A stretch of DNA of 64,000 nt, taken from the NCBI RefSeq assembly GCF_001659785.1, contig NZ_CP015961.1, positions 372,001 to 436,000 of the forward strand. The letters are read 5' to 3'. Made by a program: the position numbers and the translations under genes. The DNA comes from Dietzia timorensis. Its GTDB lineage: Bacteria > Actinomycetota > Actinomycetes > Mycobacteriales > Mycobacteriaceae. The notes beneath the pieces were generated by a model. It was given only the letters and a program-made list of their open reading frames with translations, was not told the DNA's origin and ran no database searches. How positions within the stretch are numbered: position 1 is the first letter of the stretch; each line of letters begins with the position of its first letter. This document shows, one piece after another, positions 16,156 to 24,846 of this stretch.

Positions 16156-17619
16156 TCAGACCTCCTCGTGAAGGGTTGCTGCGGGCGCGGTCTCTGCGCT
16201 GCCGCAGGCCGGGCGGGCGGGCCCCGATCCGGCGGCCGGTGGCGCTTGCACCGGGTCCGAGCCCACGTGCACCTGCGCTGCGGCTTCTACCGGACGTTCG
16301 AGGTGATCGGCCCACCGGCGCAACAACTCCCGCTGGTTGTACTCGCTGTAGCCGACACGGGTGGCGCCGGGTCCCGAGTATTCCTCGGGGGACAGGGCCT
16401 CGACGACGTTCTCGCCGTTCTCGAGCATGCCCATCCGGCTGTTGAGCAGCAGACGCCGTGCCATGGAGCCGGCGGCAGTATTGGTGAGGGACACCCAGTT
16501 CTCGACGTCGTCCTGCTCGAACATGCCGCCACTGCCGAAGCACATGAGATACGCCTTGTAGGAAAGCGCTTTGTACTCCTCCGGCGCGTTCTTGTCGACG
16601 GCGAACCACGAGAGGACTTCCGTCTCGTTCTCGCTGATCGGCTGCCACACGCGGATAGAGATGAAGGGGAGCACCTCGTCGGAGCCCTCTTCGACCCGCG
16701 GCCAGTTATGGACGAAGCTCATGTTCGGGAACAGTGAGGCCGCCGAGATCATGAACCCGTCCTTGCCGACCACGTCGAGCTGCTCCTGGGTCCACTGCTC
16801 CTTCATCCGGGCGATCATCTCGTCCGGGTAGCCCACGTAGCGCAGGCGCTCCTCCAGGCCACCTTCGGGCAGCTTGTAAGTGGTGCCGCCACCGTTGCCA
16901 GCCCAGTACGTGGTGCCGTCCTTGCGCTTCTCCGCCTTGGGCTCGCGGAAGAGGCCGATCTCCACCACCGAGGTGTGGGTCTGGGGCGTGTGGTACATGT
17001 CCCCGGCGAAGTTCTCGGCCCCGATCTTCCAGTTCGCCTTGACCCGCCAACGCTGAGGGCCACGCAGCTCGATGCCGTCCGCGCTCTGCTTCGTGTAGTA
17101 GTCCAGGTAGAACTTGAAGTCCCCCAGGAACTCCTCCAGGGGCTCGGCATCCGGGTCCATGCTGATGAAGATCAGACCGTTGTACGTGGCCAGCGAGGGA
17201 GCAGGCAACAAGGTCTGGCCCTTCTTCTTGAAGCCTTCCTCCCCGCCGTATGCCTCCTTGTGAAACGGCAGGCCAACGAGGCGCCCGTCATTGCGGTAAG
17301 ACCAACCGTGGTACGGGCAACGGAAGTGGGAGGCATTGCCCATCTCCGCCCGGCACACCTGCATGCCCCGGTGGAGGCACATGTTGAACAGGGCCCGGAC
17401 CTGGCCCTGTTCGTCCCGAGAGATAATGAACGAGTCCTCGAGGACCCTGCGGACCACGTAGTCACCAGCCTCGGGGACCTCCGACTCGTGGGCGACGAAC
17501 AGCCAGCTGCGGCTGAAGAGACGTTCCTTCTCGAGTTCGAAGAGCTCTTTGTCGTTGTAGATATGTGCAGGGATCATGCCCCGCCGTACGTCCTCGAGGA
17601 CGCCGTGATGGTCTGCCAT
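16156..17619 (-). CDS. phtAa: Phthalate dioxygenase large (alpha) subunit, Rieske non-haem iron
   Basis: 487 residues. The Rieske ligands are CLHRGMQVC and CPYHGWSY (residues ~80-110). The mononuclear iron site is GAENFAGDMYHTPQTH (Asp plus HX4H, near 205-220). The sequence MIPAHIYNDKELFELEKERL at the start matches my recollection of actinobacterial phthalate 3,4-dioxygenases rather than naphthalene or biphenyl enzymes. It should add O2 to phthalate to give the cis-3,4-dihydrodiol. The C-terminal ~45 residues are Ala/Pro-rich and may be a low-complexity tail. Substrate assignment also rests on the decarboxylase, ferredoxin and pca genes nearby. Confidence 0.85.
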   Translation of the reverse strand: MADHHGVLEDVRRGMIPAHIYNDKELFELEKERLFSRSWLFVAHESEVPEAGDYVVRRVLEDSFIISRDEQGQVRALFNMCLHRGMQVCRAEMGNASHFRCPYHGWSYRNDGRLVGLPFHKEAYGGEEGFKKKGQTLLPAPSLATYNGLIFISMDPDAEPLEEFLGDFKFYLDYYTKQSADGIELRGPQRWRVKANWKIGAENFAGDMYHTPQTHTSVVEIGLFREPKAEKRKDGTTYWAGNGGGTTYKLPEGGLEERLRYVGYPDEMIARMKEQWTQEQLDVVGKDGFMISAASLFPNMSFVHNWPRVEEGSDEVLPFISIRVWQPISENETEVLSWFAVDKNAPEEYKALSYKAYLMCFGSGGMFEQDDVENWVSLTNTAAGSMARRLLLNSRMGMLENGENVVEALSPEEYSGPGATRVGYSEYNQRELLRRWADHLERPVEAAAQVHVGSDPVQAPPAAGSGPARPACGSAETAPAATLHEEV

Positions 17620-17757
17620 GGGAGAGCTCCTTCTCGATCATCGATCAGTCAGTCTGTAGAGCAGAGGTCCACTCTGTCGTGAAGAGGTTTCCGCATTTTG
17701 TGATCTACGTCAACCCCTCCCACTCTTCGTGCCAGGTACGGGTGGGTGCGGCAAGGG
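17620..17757. promoter_or_regulatory. Probable phthalate operon promoter region
   Basis: 138 bp between the aldo/keto reductase stop and the alpha subunit start, the largest gap in the block. A GAAGGAGCTC ribosome site precedes the alpha ATG. The stretch with GAGGTTTCCGCATTTTGTGATC (in part, around 17684-17704) is AT-richer than its surroundings, and the IclR regulator at 12169 is the likely effector. I could not identify exact -10/-35 boxes. Confidence 0.45.
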
Positions 17758-18624
17758 TCAGTGGCCGTTTTCGGGGGAGTCGGAGTCGCGGGCGGCGTTC
17801 TCTCCGCGGTCCAGCCTCGCCAGGGCGGCCATTTCCTCGGCAGTCAGGGAGAAATCGAACACCGAGATGTTCTCGACCAGCCATGCGGGTTTGGCGGCCT
17901 GCGGGATCGGGACGATTCCTTGCTGGACGTGCCAGCGGAGCAGAACCTGCGCCGGACTCTTTGCTGTCCGTTGCGCGATCTGCACCACGATGGGGTGGTC
18001 ACGCAGTCCCGATTCGCGACCAATAGGGCTCCAGGCCTCGGTAATGATGCCCAGGTCCTGGTGCACTGCCCGCGGGGGTAGCCGTGCGAGATCGGGGCTG
18101 AGCTGGATCTGGTTCACGTCAGGAACCACGCCGGTCGCGGCAATGACCTTCTCCAAATGGTCCGGCTTGAAATTGGAGACACCGATCGCTTTGACACGGC
18201 CTTCGTCCAAGAGCTTGACGAGGCCTCTCCATGCCTCGGTGTACTGGTCCAAGGCCGGCACGGGCCAGTGGCACATGAACATGTCCAGGTAGTCCAGGCC
18301 CAAGGCTTGGAGACTGCGGTCGTAGGCCCTCTGCACACCGTCGACGCTGTGGGACTCCTTGTTGAACTTGCTGGAGACGAACAGCTCTTCACGCGCAACG
18401 CCGGCAGTGCGGACACCGCGTCCCACCGCGTCTTCATTGCGGTACTGGAACGCGGTGTCGACGAGCCGGTAGCCGCTTTGAATGGCGTAGCGGACGGCCG
18501 TCTCGCACTCTTCCCCCACCAGTGGCCAGGTGCCCAGGCCCAGATGCGGAATGCTATGCCCGTGCCGCAGTCGGAGCCTCGGGACCGTTGCGGGGTCATC
18601 GCTCGGATGGGTTTTCGTCGTCAT
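17758..18624 (-). CDS. Aldo/keto reductase, candidate phthalate dihydrodiol dehydrogenase
   Basis: 288 residues. An (alpha/beta)8 AKR with the catalytic tetrad visible: DTAFQYRNED (Asp, Tyr), SSKFNKES (Lys) and MFMCHWPVP (His). NADP-binding segments QIQLSP and PIPQAAKPAW are also present. It lies directly upstream of the dioxygenase operon on the same strand. The pathway needs an enzyme to oxidise the cis-3,4-dihydrodiol to 3,4-dihydroxyphthalate, and no other oxidoreductase of that kind is in this block, so it is the best candidate. General aldehyde reduction remains possible. Confidence 0.75.
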   Translation of the reverse strand: MTTKTHPSDDPATVPRLRLRHGHSIPHLGLGTWPLVGEECETAVRYAIQSGYRLVDTAFQYRNEDAVGRGVRTAGVAREELFVSSKFNKESHSVDGVQRAYDRSLQALGLDYLDMFMCHWPVPALDQYTEAWRGLVKLLDEGRVKAIGVSNFKPDHLEKVIAATGVVPDVNQIQLSPDLARLPPRAVHQDLGIITEAWSPIGRESGLRDHPIVVQIAQRTAKSPAQVLLRWHVQQGIVPIPQAAKPAWLVENISVFDFSLTAEEMAALARLDRGENAARDSDSPENGH

Positions 18625-18699
18625 GGACAGCCTCTCGTCGAAACGTCTTGCTTTCTTGTCACCGGAGGCAAATAGCGCGAGCCTCGGGGTCTGTGTCGG

Positions 18700-19650
18700 T
18701 CAGTCGACATCTTTGTTGGATCTCCAGGTGGTTGCAGCTGGGGTGATGATGAGCAGGCCCGCGGCCAGCAGGGCCGCGGTCACCGGAACGAGGGTGACCA
18801 GCCCGGCCATGCCCAGCGGTGAGAGGAAGAGCGCCGTGGCGCGGAAAGTGCCCGTCAATGCGAGGGCGTCTCCGCGTTCTTCTGGGTGCACCTTCTCCGC
18901 TGCGATGGCCGGACCGACGGTCTGCAGGACCCCGGCACCGATGCCGGAGATGGCCAGGGCAATGGCCACCGGGGCGGTCAGACCGGCGAACGGTCCCACT
19001 GCGGCCAGTCCCAGCCCTGTAGCTATCATCCCGATGACCAGAGACGCCCTGACGCCCCGGCGCCGGACCCACCCGCTGGCGGTACTACCGACGAGAACGG
19101 TGGCGTTGGCGATGGAGAGCAGGATACCGATGACTGCAGCCGGTTGGCCTGCCAGGGACAGGGCCAAAGGGACGTAGGAGTTTAGAAGGCTTTTCCAAAC
19201 CCCTGCGCCCGTGTTCATCCAGCAGGCAGCGTTGACACCGGGTCGTCGCCACAGACGGACATCCCTGCCAGTGGGTGAAGAAGGCCTGGCCGCGAACGGG
19301 GGAAACCTGATCAACAAGGCCGCGGGGACGACGGCGACGGAACCTGCGACGATCCCCATCATGAGTGGCAGTTGCACCGAGGCCTCCCAGAGGTATCCGG
19401 CCACCGTGGGGCCGAGAAGCGCACCGATCCCCGCCGCCAGATTGACGTCCCGGAGGCCACTGACCGGTGCGGCGGATGTACGAACGGCGTGGGTCTGGCT
19501 GCTGGTCCAGAAGAACGCCCGGGCTATTCCCTGGACCAACTGGGACGCGACAAAAAACACGACCGCGGGAGAAATCGCGAGCAGTGCGCACGAGATCGCG
19601 ATCATCAGCCCGGATCCAGCTTCCTCTTCGAAGTTGTTTGTATCAGACAT
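18700..19650 (-). pseudogene. MFS transporter lacking its N-terminus
   Basis: 316 residues against a usual ~400. The frame begins MSDTNNFEEEAGSG and enters directly what looks like helices 3 and 4 (ISCALLAISPAVVFFVASQL), so helices 1-2 and the loop with the family motif A are missing. About ten helices remain, and the rest looks normal (VHPEERGDALALTGTFRATAL). The first eleven acidic residues do not look like MFS and may come from joined foreign sequence. It probably began as a phthalate or aromatic-acid importer; transport by the present form is doubtful. Confidence 0.65.
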
Positions 19651-19688
19651 CTGGTCTTTCGAGCACGAAAGACCGACGAAGGGTTCTG

Positions 19689-20582
19689 CTAAAGCGAGAT
19701 GAACGCACCAACCGCGGCGTTGAACTTTTCGCGCTGGTCACTGAACACGTGATGACCAGCGTTGTTGATGAGATAGAGCGAGCTATCCAGGGTGTTGGCA
19801 GCGATCAGATCGAAGAGCCCCTTACCCATCGACACCGGCGCCGATCGATCATTGACTCCCCACACAACCAGCGTCGGCACCGGGATTCCTGCGTCGGCAA
19901 GCCGTTCCTGAACCCAGCGCCTGCCCTCGCTGAGGCTAGGCAACCAGTGCTCCTCCGCATTGCGTGCATATCCGGCGACAGCGTCGCGCTGCTTTTCGCT
20001 CTCGAGCCACTTTGTGGCGATCCCGATGTAGTCCTCGGGCAGATCTCCCTCATTAACCGCCTGGGCAGCATGATAGTGACGGATCAACTCGGCCGAACCT
20101 CCGGGGGCAGTCCTTTCGACTCGCTCGTAGAAGTCCATGTCGGTTCCGACGGGCGGCGCCGGTGCCGCAGTCGCACTGCTGATGATGACCAGCTTCTTTA
20201 CCATCTCAGGGTACTTCAACGCGAGAAGGACCGCCGTCATGCCGCCGCGCGAGTGACCCACCAGGGTCAGGTTCTTGAGCCCCAACTGAGTTGCAAAGTT
20301 CGCAACGTGTTCGGCGACCGCGTCGACAGTCCAGTCTTCGTCATTCAGCGGGAGACCAGTCTCGCCCTGACCGAGTTTGTCGACCGCGAGGACACGGCCG
20401 TACTCGCCGAAATCCTCTAGAACGTTGCCCCAGGATTCGATTCCGGCCGGTATGAAGAACCCGAAATGCCCCCCATGGATGAGGAGGATCGGATCCTTGT
20501 CCTGGCCGTCGTCGAAATAACGCGTCTGAACCCCTTTCACATCGACGAAATGGAACTTCTGGGTGATTGAAGAGCTTGGCAC
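19689..20582 (-). CDS. Alpha/beta hydrolase, meta-cleavage-hydrolase/phthalate-monoester-hydrolase type
   Basis: 297 residues from a GTG at 20582 with an AGAAAGG ribosome site (an ATG at 20624 is the alternative). The oxyanion segment LLIHGGHFG, the nucleophile elbow GHSRGGM, the acid in VWGVNDRSAPV and the base in NNAGHHVFSD are all present, so the triad is complete. The fold matches carbon-carbon bond hydrolases of aromatic meta pathways. In this position, beside a transporter and the phthalate operon, a phthalate monoester hydrolase like rhodococcal PatE is an attractive alternative. The open frame runs on into the ISL3 fragment, which is not part of the gene. Confidence 0.75.
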   Translation of the reverse strand: MPSSSITQKFHFVDVKGVQTRYFDDGQDKDPILLIHGGHFGFFIPAGIESWGNVLEDFGEYGRVLAVDKLGQGETGLPLNDEDWTVDAVAEHVANFATQLGLKNLTLVGHSRGGMTAVLLALKYPEMVKKLVIISSATAAPAPPVGTDMDFYERVERTAPGGSAELIRHYHAAQAVNEGDLPEDYIGIATKWLESEKQRDAVAGYARNAEEHWLPSLSEGRRWVQERLADAGIPVPTLVVWGVNDRSAPVSMGKGLFDLIAANTLDSSLYLINNAGHHVFSDQREKFNAAVGAFISL

Positions 20583-20724
20583 GGATAACGCCTTTCTGTG
20601 CACGATAACGATTGAACAATTCATCGCAGTTCGACCCCTACCGACGTGGTAGTTCTGGCCAGTAGAAATCTCTTCTGCGTGTGCCTGAAAGCTACGCGCC
20701 TCCGCATCGACTGTCAATAGAAAG

Positions 20725-21439
20725 GGCCCTTCCGGATTCAGAGTGCATTGATCCGATCCTGAAGCTGTCCGGAGTGGATCAGTGACCGCAAGATGTAGTG
20801 CTTGAGGTTGCGGAAGCCCAGGGCGATTCCGCGGAGGTGTTCGAGCCTGCCGTTGATGGCCTCGACGGGGCCGTTGGAGGCACCCACGTCGAAGTAGGCG
20901 AGGATCTCGCGGTGCCGCTTCCATAGCGACCGGCCGAGCTGGGCGAGCTCGGGCAGCTCGGTGGGCACCCCGGTCCGGATCGAGCGCAGGAGCTTGTACA
21001 TCGCGATCTTGCCCTCCCGCTTGCCCGAGGCCTCGTAGGCGGCGATGAGTCGCTGGTAGACGCCGTAGGTGACCTCCACCGCCGCGTGCGCATCGTTGGC
21101 GGTGAACGCCTTGAACAAGCGCACTTTCTGTTTGTCGGTCAGCAGCCCTGCCCGGGTGTTGAGCGTCCTGCGGATGCCGTACAGCGGATCGCCGGTGCGG
21201 CCCCGGTGCCCGGTGGTGGCCTGCTGGATGCGTTGGCGGCACACGGTGAGCTTGTCGGCGGCAAGATGCACGACGTGGAACGGGTCCATCACCGTGCGTG
21301 CTGCGGGCACGGCCTTGGCTGCGGCGGAGTGGTAGCCGGCGAACCCGTCCATCGTGACCACCTTGACTCGGTCTCGAAATGCCTGGTCGCGGGCGTTGAG
21401 CCACTCGGTGAGGACCTTCGCCGAACGGCCCGGGACCAT
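20725..21439 (-). pseudogene. ISL3-family transposase, C-terminal fragment (copy 1)
   Basis: Encodes the last 233 residues (MVPGRSAKVLTEWLNARDQA to DRINAL) of the transposase that is complete in the copy at 49377-52109. The left terminal repeat begins GGCCCTTCCGGA at 20725. The homology stops abruptly at 21439-21440, where an IS481 fragment begins. It retains the DDE-type segment VVTMDGFAGYHSAAAK and the C-terminal AINGRLEHLRGIALGFRN, but the N-terminal zinc-binding and catalytic parts are lost. Confidence 0.85.
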
Positions 21440-21945
21440 CCTTTGGCGCGGCCGAGGAACTTGTGCCCGCCGCCGTCGGGGATGCGTCCGAGCTTCTTGA
21501 TGTCCACGTGCACCAGATCGCCCGGTGCGGCGTGCTCATAGCGCTGCGGGCGTCGCTTGGTGGCGCGCACCGGGGCGCCGGTGGCCGGGTCGGTGAACGC
21601 CAGGCGCACGCACCCGAAGCGGGACAGGATCTTGTGCACCGTCGAGGGGTGCATTCCCAGGTGGTAAGCGATTCGGGCTGGCCCCCACCGGCGCGATACG
21701 CGCAGGCCGATCACCCGGCGCTCCCGACGACGCGGGGTGCGGTGGGGGCAGGTGTGCGGCCGGCTGGAGCGGTCAACCATGCCGGCCTTGCCCTGCTCGC
21801 GATACCGGCTGGCCCAGCGTCGGGCCGTGGTGACCGAGACACCGAACCGTTCCGCAGCTCGGGCCGGGGGCCAGCCGTCTTCGACGACACACCGGGCCAG
21901 GCGCAGTCTTCCCGTGGGCGTCAAGGTCGCGTTAGCGTGGGACAC
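21440..21945 (-). pseudogene. IS481-family transposase, N-terminal fragment
   Basis: About 160 residues from a GTG at 21945 (VSHANATLTPTGRLRLARCV). Two helix-turn-helix segments (PARAAERFGVSVTTARRW and PARIAYHLGMHPSTVHKIL) lead into the start of the rve core (GDLVHVDIKKLGRIPDGGGH). It is fused head-on to the ISL3 fragment, so the catalytic DDE is incomplete. Upstream, a hairpin (21947-21957 with 21995-22005) lies in the IS leader. Confidence 0.85.
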
Positions 21946-22062
21946 GAAGACCTCCGTTGTGGGTGTGGTTGCTTGGTCGCTTTCACACCTCACACGGAGG
22001 TCTTCCTCATTTCATCTCGCCATGCCGACCGGAGACACAACCTCCGTGGTCAGTACATCTAG
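21946..22062. repeat. IS481 leader and right terminus
   Basis: Holds the inverted pair around GAAGACCTCCG and CGGAGGTCTTC. It ends near AGTACATCTAG at 22050-22062, where CTAG would fit the known IS481 preference for CTAG targets. The exact end is not certain. Confidence 0.5.
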
Positions 22063-22428
22063 CCGACTGGGCCAGTGCCCGAGGTGCGGCAGGAAGGCAG
22101 GCCGGTATCCTCTTGGGCGTCAACGATATGCCCGCCGCGGCGACCAAATGCTGTACGCGTGGCAGCCCGGGATGCTGGCATCGAGCCCCGGATCGCGAGT
22201 CGCCCGGTCTGACAACGTGGTCGTTGACCCGCTCAGCGATCGGCCATTGCGGCTGCCACCCCTCCAACCGAGAGCGCGAGCGGAGAGAACCTGCTGAACG
22301 GCGCAGCCGGCCGCTAACGTCGGTGGTAGCACGTTCACGAACCGGGGCACAGGGCGTACCGGCCACCGCCGCCCGACGGGGTTCGTTCTCGACCGCGGTT
22401 GCCACCGCGTCCGGCGAAACTCCGTCGG
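22063..22428 (-). other. Possible decayed gene between IS481 end and ferredoxin
   Basis: A minus-strand frame starts at ATG 22432, overlapping the ferredoxin stop (ATGA), and stays open into the IS481 end. The product is Arg/Ala-rich and resembles nothing I know. The tight coupling suggests that a further operon gene once followed here (a ferredoxin reductase would fit), now truncated or mutated beyond recognition. Confidence 0.3.
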
Positions 22429-22674
22429 TCACCGGCCGCGCCGCGGCAGCGATGGTTCGTCCACCAGGGGGTCGGAGACGGTGATGGCCCGCATCGGGCA
22501 GCTCGCGGCGGCCTCGAGCGCTAAGGCGCGGGTGCGGGGGCCACCGTCAACAGGCTCCAGAACGACGGCGACGCTTCGCTCGTCATCGAGGTCGAAGAGC
22601 TCGGGCGCGGTCACAACGCACGAGGCGAAGCCCTCACACCGCTCGAGGTCCACCGTAATGTTCATCATGTTCAT
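22429..22674 (-). CDS. [3Fe-4S]-type ferredoxin of the second dioxygenase system
   Basis: 81 residues. Cysteine pattern CEGFASC near residue 13 and CPMRAI near 60, with a non-Cys in the central position, like the ferredoxin at 14994. It should reduce the oxygenase encoded at 25136-26967. The start overlaps the stop of the LigA-like subunit by 4 bp. The C-terminus is longer than in the other ferredoxin (DPLVDEPSLPRRGR). No reductase gene follows, so the reductase at 13762 or a chromosomal one must serve it. Confidence 0.85.
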   Translation of the reverse strand: MNMMNITVDLERCEGFASCVVTAPELFDLDDERSVAVVLEPVDGGPRTRALALEAAASCPMRAITVSDPLVDEPSLPRRGR

Positions 22675-22943
22675 CGTCCCTCCGTGGTTAAGTCATGGGC
22701 AGTCTGTTCGGCGGCGAAGCGCCGCATCGGATCGATCCTGAGCGCGCCGGCCAGCTGCATGATCAGCAGTGGGTGGGCGCCCCTTTGCTGGAGGGTGACC
22801 AGGTCGCCCTCCAGGACGGCCGCAAGATCGGCCAGCCGTACGCCTGCGAGGTCGGCCGCGAGCTGGCCCGACTCTTCCGCAATAGAACGAAACTCCGGAT
22901 CCCGGACGACCCGGCGGATGACCTGGTCCAGGGGTAAGTTCAC
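22671..22943 (-). CDS. Small (LigA-type) subunit of a two-component extradiol dioxygenase
   Basis: 90 residues, all-helical by composition. The segment LQQRGAHPLLIMQLAGALRI matches the LigA-type helical domain that covers the active site of LigAB extradiol dioxygenases. The carbazole enzyme CarBa and the fluorene ORF next to flnD1 are also about this size. It overlaps its LigB partner by 4 bp (ATGA at 22940-22943). On its own the identification would be weak; the position behind a LigB-type gene makes it good. Confidence 0.72.
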   Translation of the reverse strand: MNLPLDQVIRRVVRDPEFRSIAEESGQLAADLAGVRLADLAAVLEGDLVTLQQRGAHPLLIMQLAGALRIDPMRRFAAEQTAHDLTTEGR

Positions 22944-23812
22944 GGTTCCTCCTCGGGGGCCAACCGAGCCAGCGCGATCCCGGTCGCCCAGTCCGGGACG
23001 GACTCGTATGCCAGGACGACCCCTCTCGGCCCACGGGCCGTCCGCTCAGGCTCCGACACTCCCCAGCCCTCCTGACGGGACGCGGCGGCCATCGCGGTGA
23101 CCCAGTTGCAGATCTCCGGGGCACCATTGCCGGCCTCAGCGAGGACGTCGGCGGTCTTCATGGCGAGGATCGCGCCGAGGTCCCCTGCGCGCACGTGCTG
23201 CAGGAATCGCTCGTCGAAGGCGGAGTTGATCTGGCCCATCTCCGGCGTGCCGACCCAGTGGGAGAGCCCGCCGGTCCCGAGCACGACCACTGTTTCGGCT
23301 GCGGGCCGCCGCGTAATGACGTCGCGCAGCAGTTCCCCCAGTTGGGCGCTGCGCCACAGGGGTGGCAGAGGCTCGGTGTTGGCGTTCTGGAACACCGGGA
23401 CCACCGGGATGTCCATCTCTGGTCGGATCAGGGTCAATGGTGCCATGAACGCATGGTCGATCTTCGGGTTGGCGGAGAACGCGAGGTCGAATCCGGCGGC
23501 CACCCCTTCGGAGAGCAGCTGGGCAGCGAAGGCGCCAGCAAGTGGGACCTCGGCGCTGGCCACTCCTCCATCGCCCCAACCGGTGGCTATCTCTCCGATT
23601 CCGACGCATATCTGCGGAAAGCTGTCGTAGCTGAAGGATGCTAGGTGCTCGCTGCTGACGACGACGAGCACGTCAGGGGACAGCCGGTCAATTTCCGCAC
23701 GCACCTGAGCGAAGGCCTGATGGACTGCGGCGTGCACGTCGTTGTCCGGTTGGAGCTTTCGGATCATCATCGCCGTGTGGGACGTCGCGTACGCACCTAC
23801 CAGCCTGCCCAT
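22940..23812 (-). CDS. LigB-type extradiol ring-cleavage dioxygenase, catalytic subunit (FlnD1/CarBb-like)
   Basis: 290 residues from the ATG at 23812. Type II extradiol dioxygenase with MGRLVGAYATSHTAMM, VVVSSEHLASFSYDSFPQIC, ANPKIDHAFMAPLTLI and VVVLGTGGLSHWVG, which supply the His/Glu iron ligands and the catalytic His. In a fluorene-type pathway it would open the ring of 2'-carboxy-2,3-dihydroxybiphenyl. The start shares one base with the upstream hydrolase stop (TGATG). The upstream extension of the open frame lies in that hydrolase and is not coding. The exact substrate is inferred. Confidence 0.82.
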   Translation of the reverse strand: MGRLVGAYATSHTAMMIRKLQPDNDVHAAVHQAFAQVRAEIDRLSPDVLVVVSSEHLASFSYDSFPQICVGIGEIATGWGDGGVASAEVPLAGAFAAQLLSEGVAAGFDLAFSANPKIDHAFMAPLTLIRPEMDIPVVPVFQNANTEPLPPLWRSAQLGELLRDVITRRPAAETVVVLGTGGLSHWVGTPEMGQINSAFDERFLQHVRAGDLGAILAMKTADVLAEAGNGAPEICNWVTAMAAASRQEGWGVSEPERTARGPRGVVLAYESVPDWATGIALARLAPEEEP

Positions 23813-24798
23813 CAGCGGGCCGCCCGTTGCCGGTTGGTGGCCGGATCCGTGGGGCCGCCGTCGCCGTCGCCGTCGGTGCGCCCACCTCGGCGCCCCGCGG
23901 TGACCGAACGCACGAAACCGCCGACGACAGCGTGGAATTCCGCCGGCTTCTCGAACTGCGGCCAGTGACCGGCGTCCTCCATCAGACGGAACGTTGCATC
24001 GGGAATGATCCGGCTGGCCGCCTCCCCCACCGTCCACGGCATGGTCGGGTTCTGCCGGGTCCACAGCACGAGCGTCGGGCAGTTGATCGTCGCGAGCCGC
24101 TCGGCGGTCAGCAGTTCCTCCGGCCGGGGCCGGGAGGTGAATGCGGCGACCATGTCACCGGCGGTGGCGGCGAAGTCCGGGCTGGCGTAGATCCGGTACC
24201 GGGTCTCCACCAGTTCGTCGGTGACCACGGACGGGTCATGGACCAGCCATTCCAGCCGAGTCCGGACCTTCTCCCGGGTCGGGGTGTCCAGAGCCTTGGT
24301 GGTAGCCTCCGCGACCTGCCGGCCGACGTTCTCGGTCAGCGTGGCACCGTCGGCGTCCACCTGCAGCCCCGCCCCGGTGACGCTGACGAGCGAGGCGACC
24401 CGCTCGGGGTGGTGGACGGCGAGAAACGCCGCGACCCAGCCACCGAGAGACTGCCCGACCAGGTGGGCTCGCGAGGCGCCGATCTCGTCGAGGAAGCCGA
24501 GCACGTGCTCGGCGAGCGCGCGGATCGAGTACTCGATCTGCGGCTTGTCGGTGAAGCCATGACCCAGCATGTCAATGGCATGCACGCGGAAGTCCCGGCC
24601 GAGGACGGCGACGTTGCGCACCCAGGTCTCGGCGTGCCCGCTCACGCCGTGCAGCAGGACTACCGGCTCACCGGCGCCTGCCTCGATGCTGCGGGTGCGG
24701 TAAGAGCTCGCCTGGCGGTACCGGACCTCGGTTCCCAGCAGGTCCACCCAGAACGAGTTCCCCTGGGGCTGGGCCATTCCCCCTTCAGTGCTCGTCAC
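23812..24798 (-). CDS. Alpha/beta hydrolase, probable meta-cleavage product hydrolase (FlnE-like)
   Basis: 328 residues. VVLLHGVSGHAETW is the oxyanion region, GQSLGGW the nucleophile elbow (Ser117), and EDAGHWPQFEKP the His (His278). Between extradiol dioxygenase and oxygenase genes it should hydrolyse the ring-cleaved carboxybiphenyl derivative to phthalate and a C5 dienoate. The usual catalytic acid position reads WTRQNPTMP, that is Asn250 instead of Asp, so activity or an alternative acid needs checking. A ~30-residue Gly/Asp/Arg-rich tail follows the fold. Confidence 0.8.
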   Translation of the reverse strand: MTSTEGGMAQPQGNSFWVDLLGTEVRYRQASSYRTRSIEAGAGEPVVLLHGVSGHAETWVRNVAVLGRDFRVHAIDMLGHGFTDKPQIEYSIRALAEHVLGFLDEIGASRAHLVGQSLGGWVAAFLAVHHPERVASLVSVTGAGLQVDADGATLTENVGRQVAEATTKALDTPTREKVRTRLEWLVHDPSVVTDELVETRYRIYASPDFAATAGDMVAAFTSRPRPEELLTAERLATINCPTLVLWTRQNPTMPWTVGEAASRIIPDATFRLMEDAGHWPQFEKPAEFHAVVGGFVRSVTAGRRGGRTDGDGDGGPTDPATNRQRAAR

Positions 24799-24846
24799 GT
24801 TGAAGCTCCTCTCTGTTCGGCCGTGCGGCCGGTGCGGGATGGTCGG

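Noticed and set aside
20582-21539. 616-codon hydrolase fused to upstream sequence
   Set aside because: The upstream half is the antisense/alternate frame of the ISL3 fragment; the hydrolase fold starts at the GTG at 20582.
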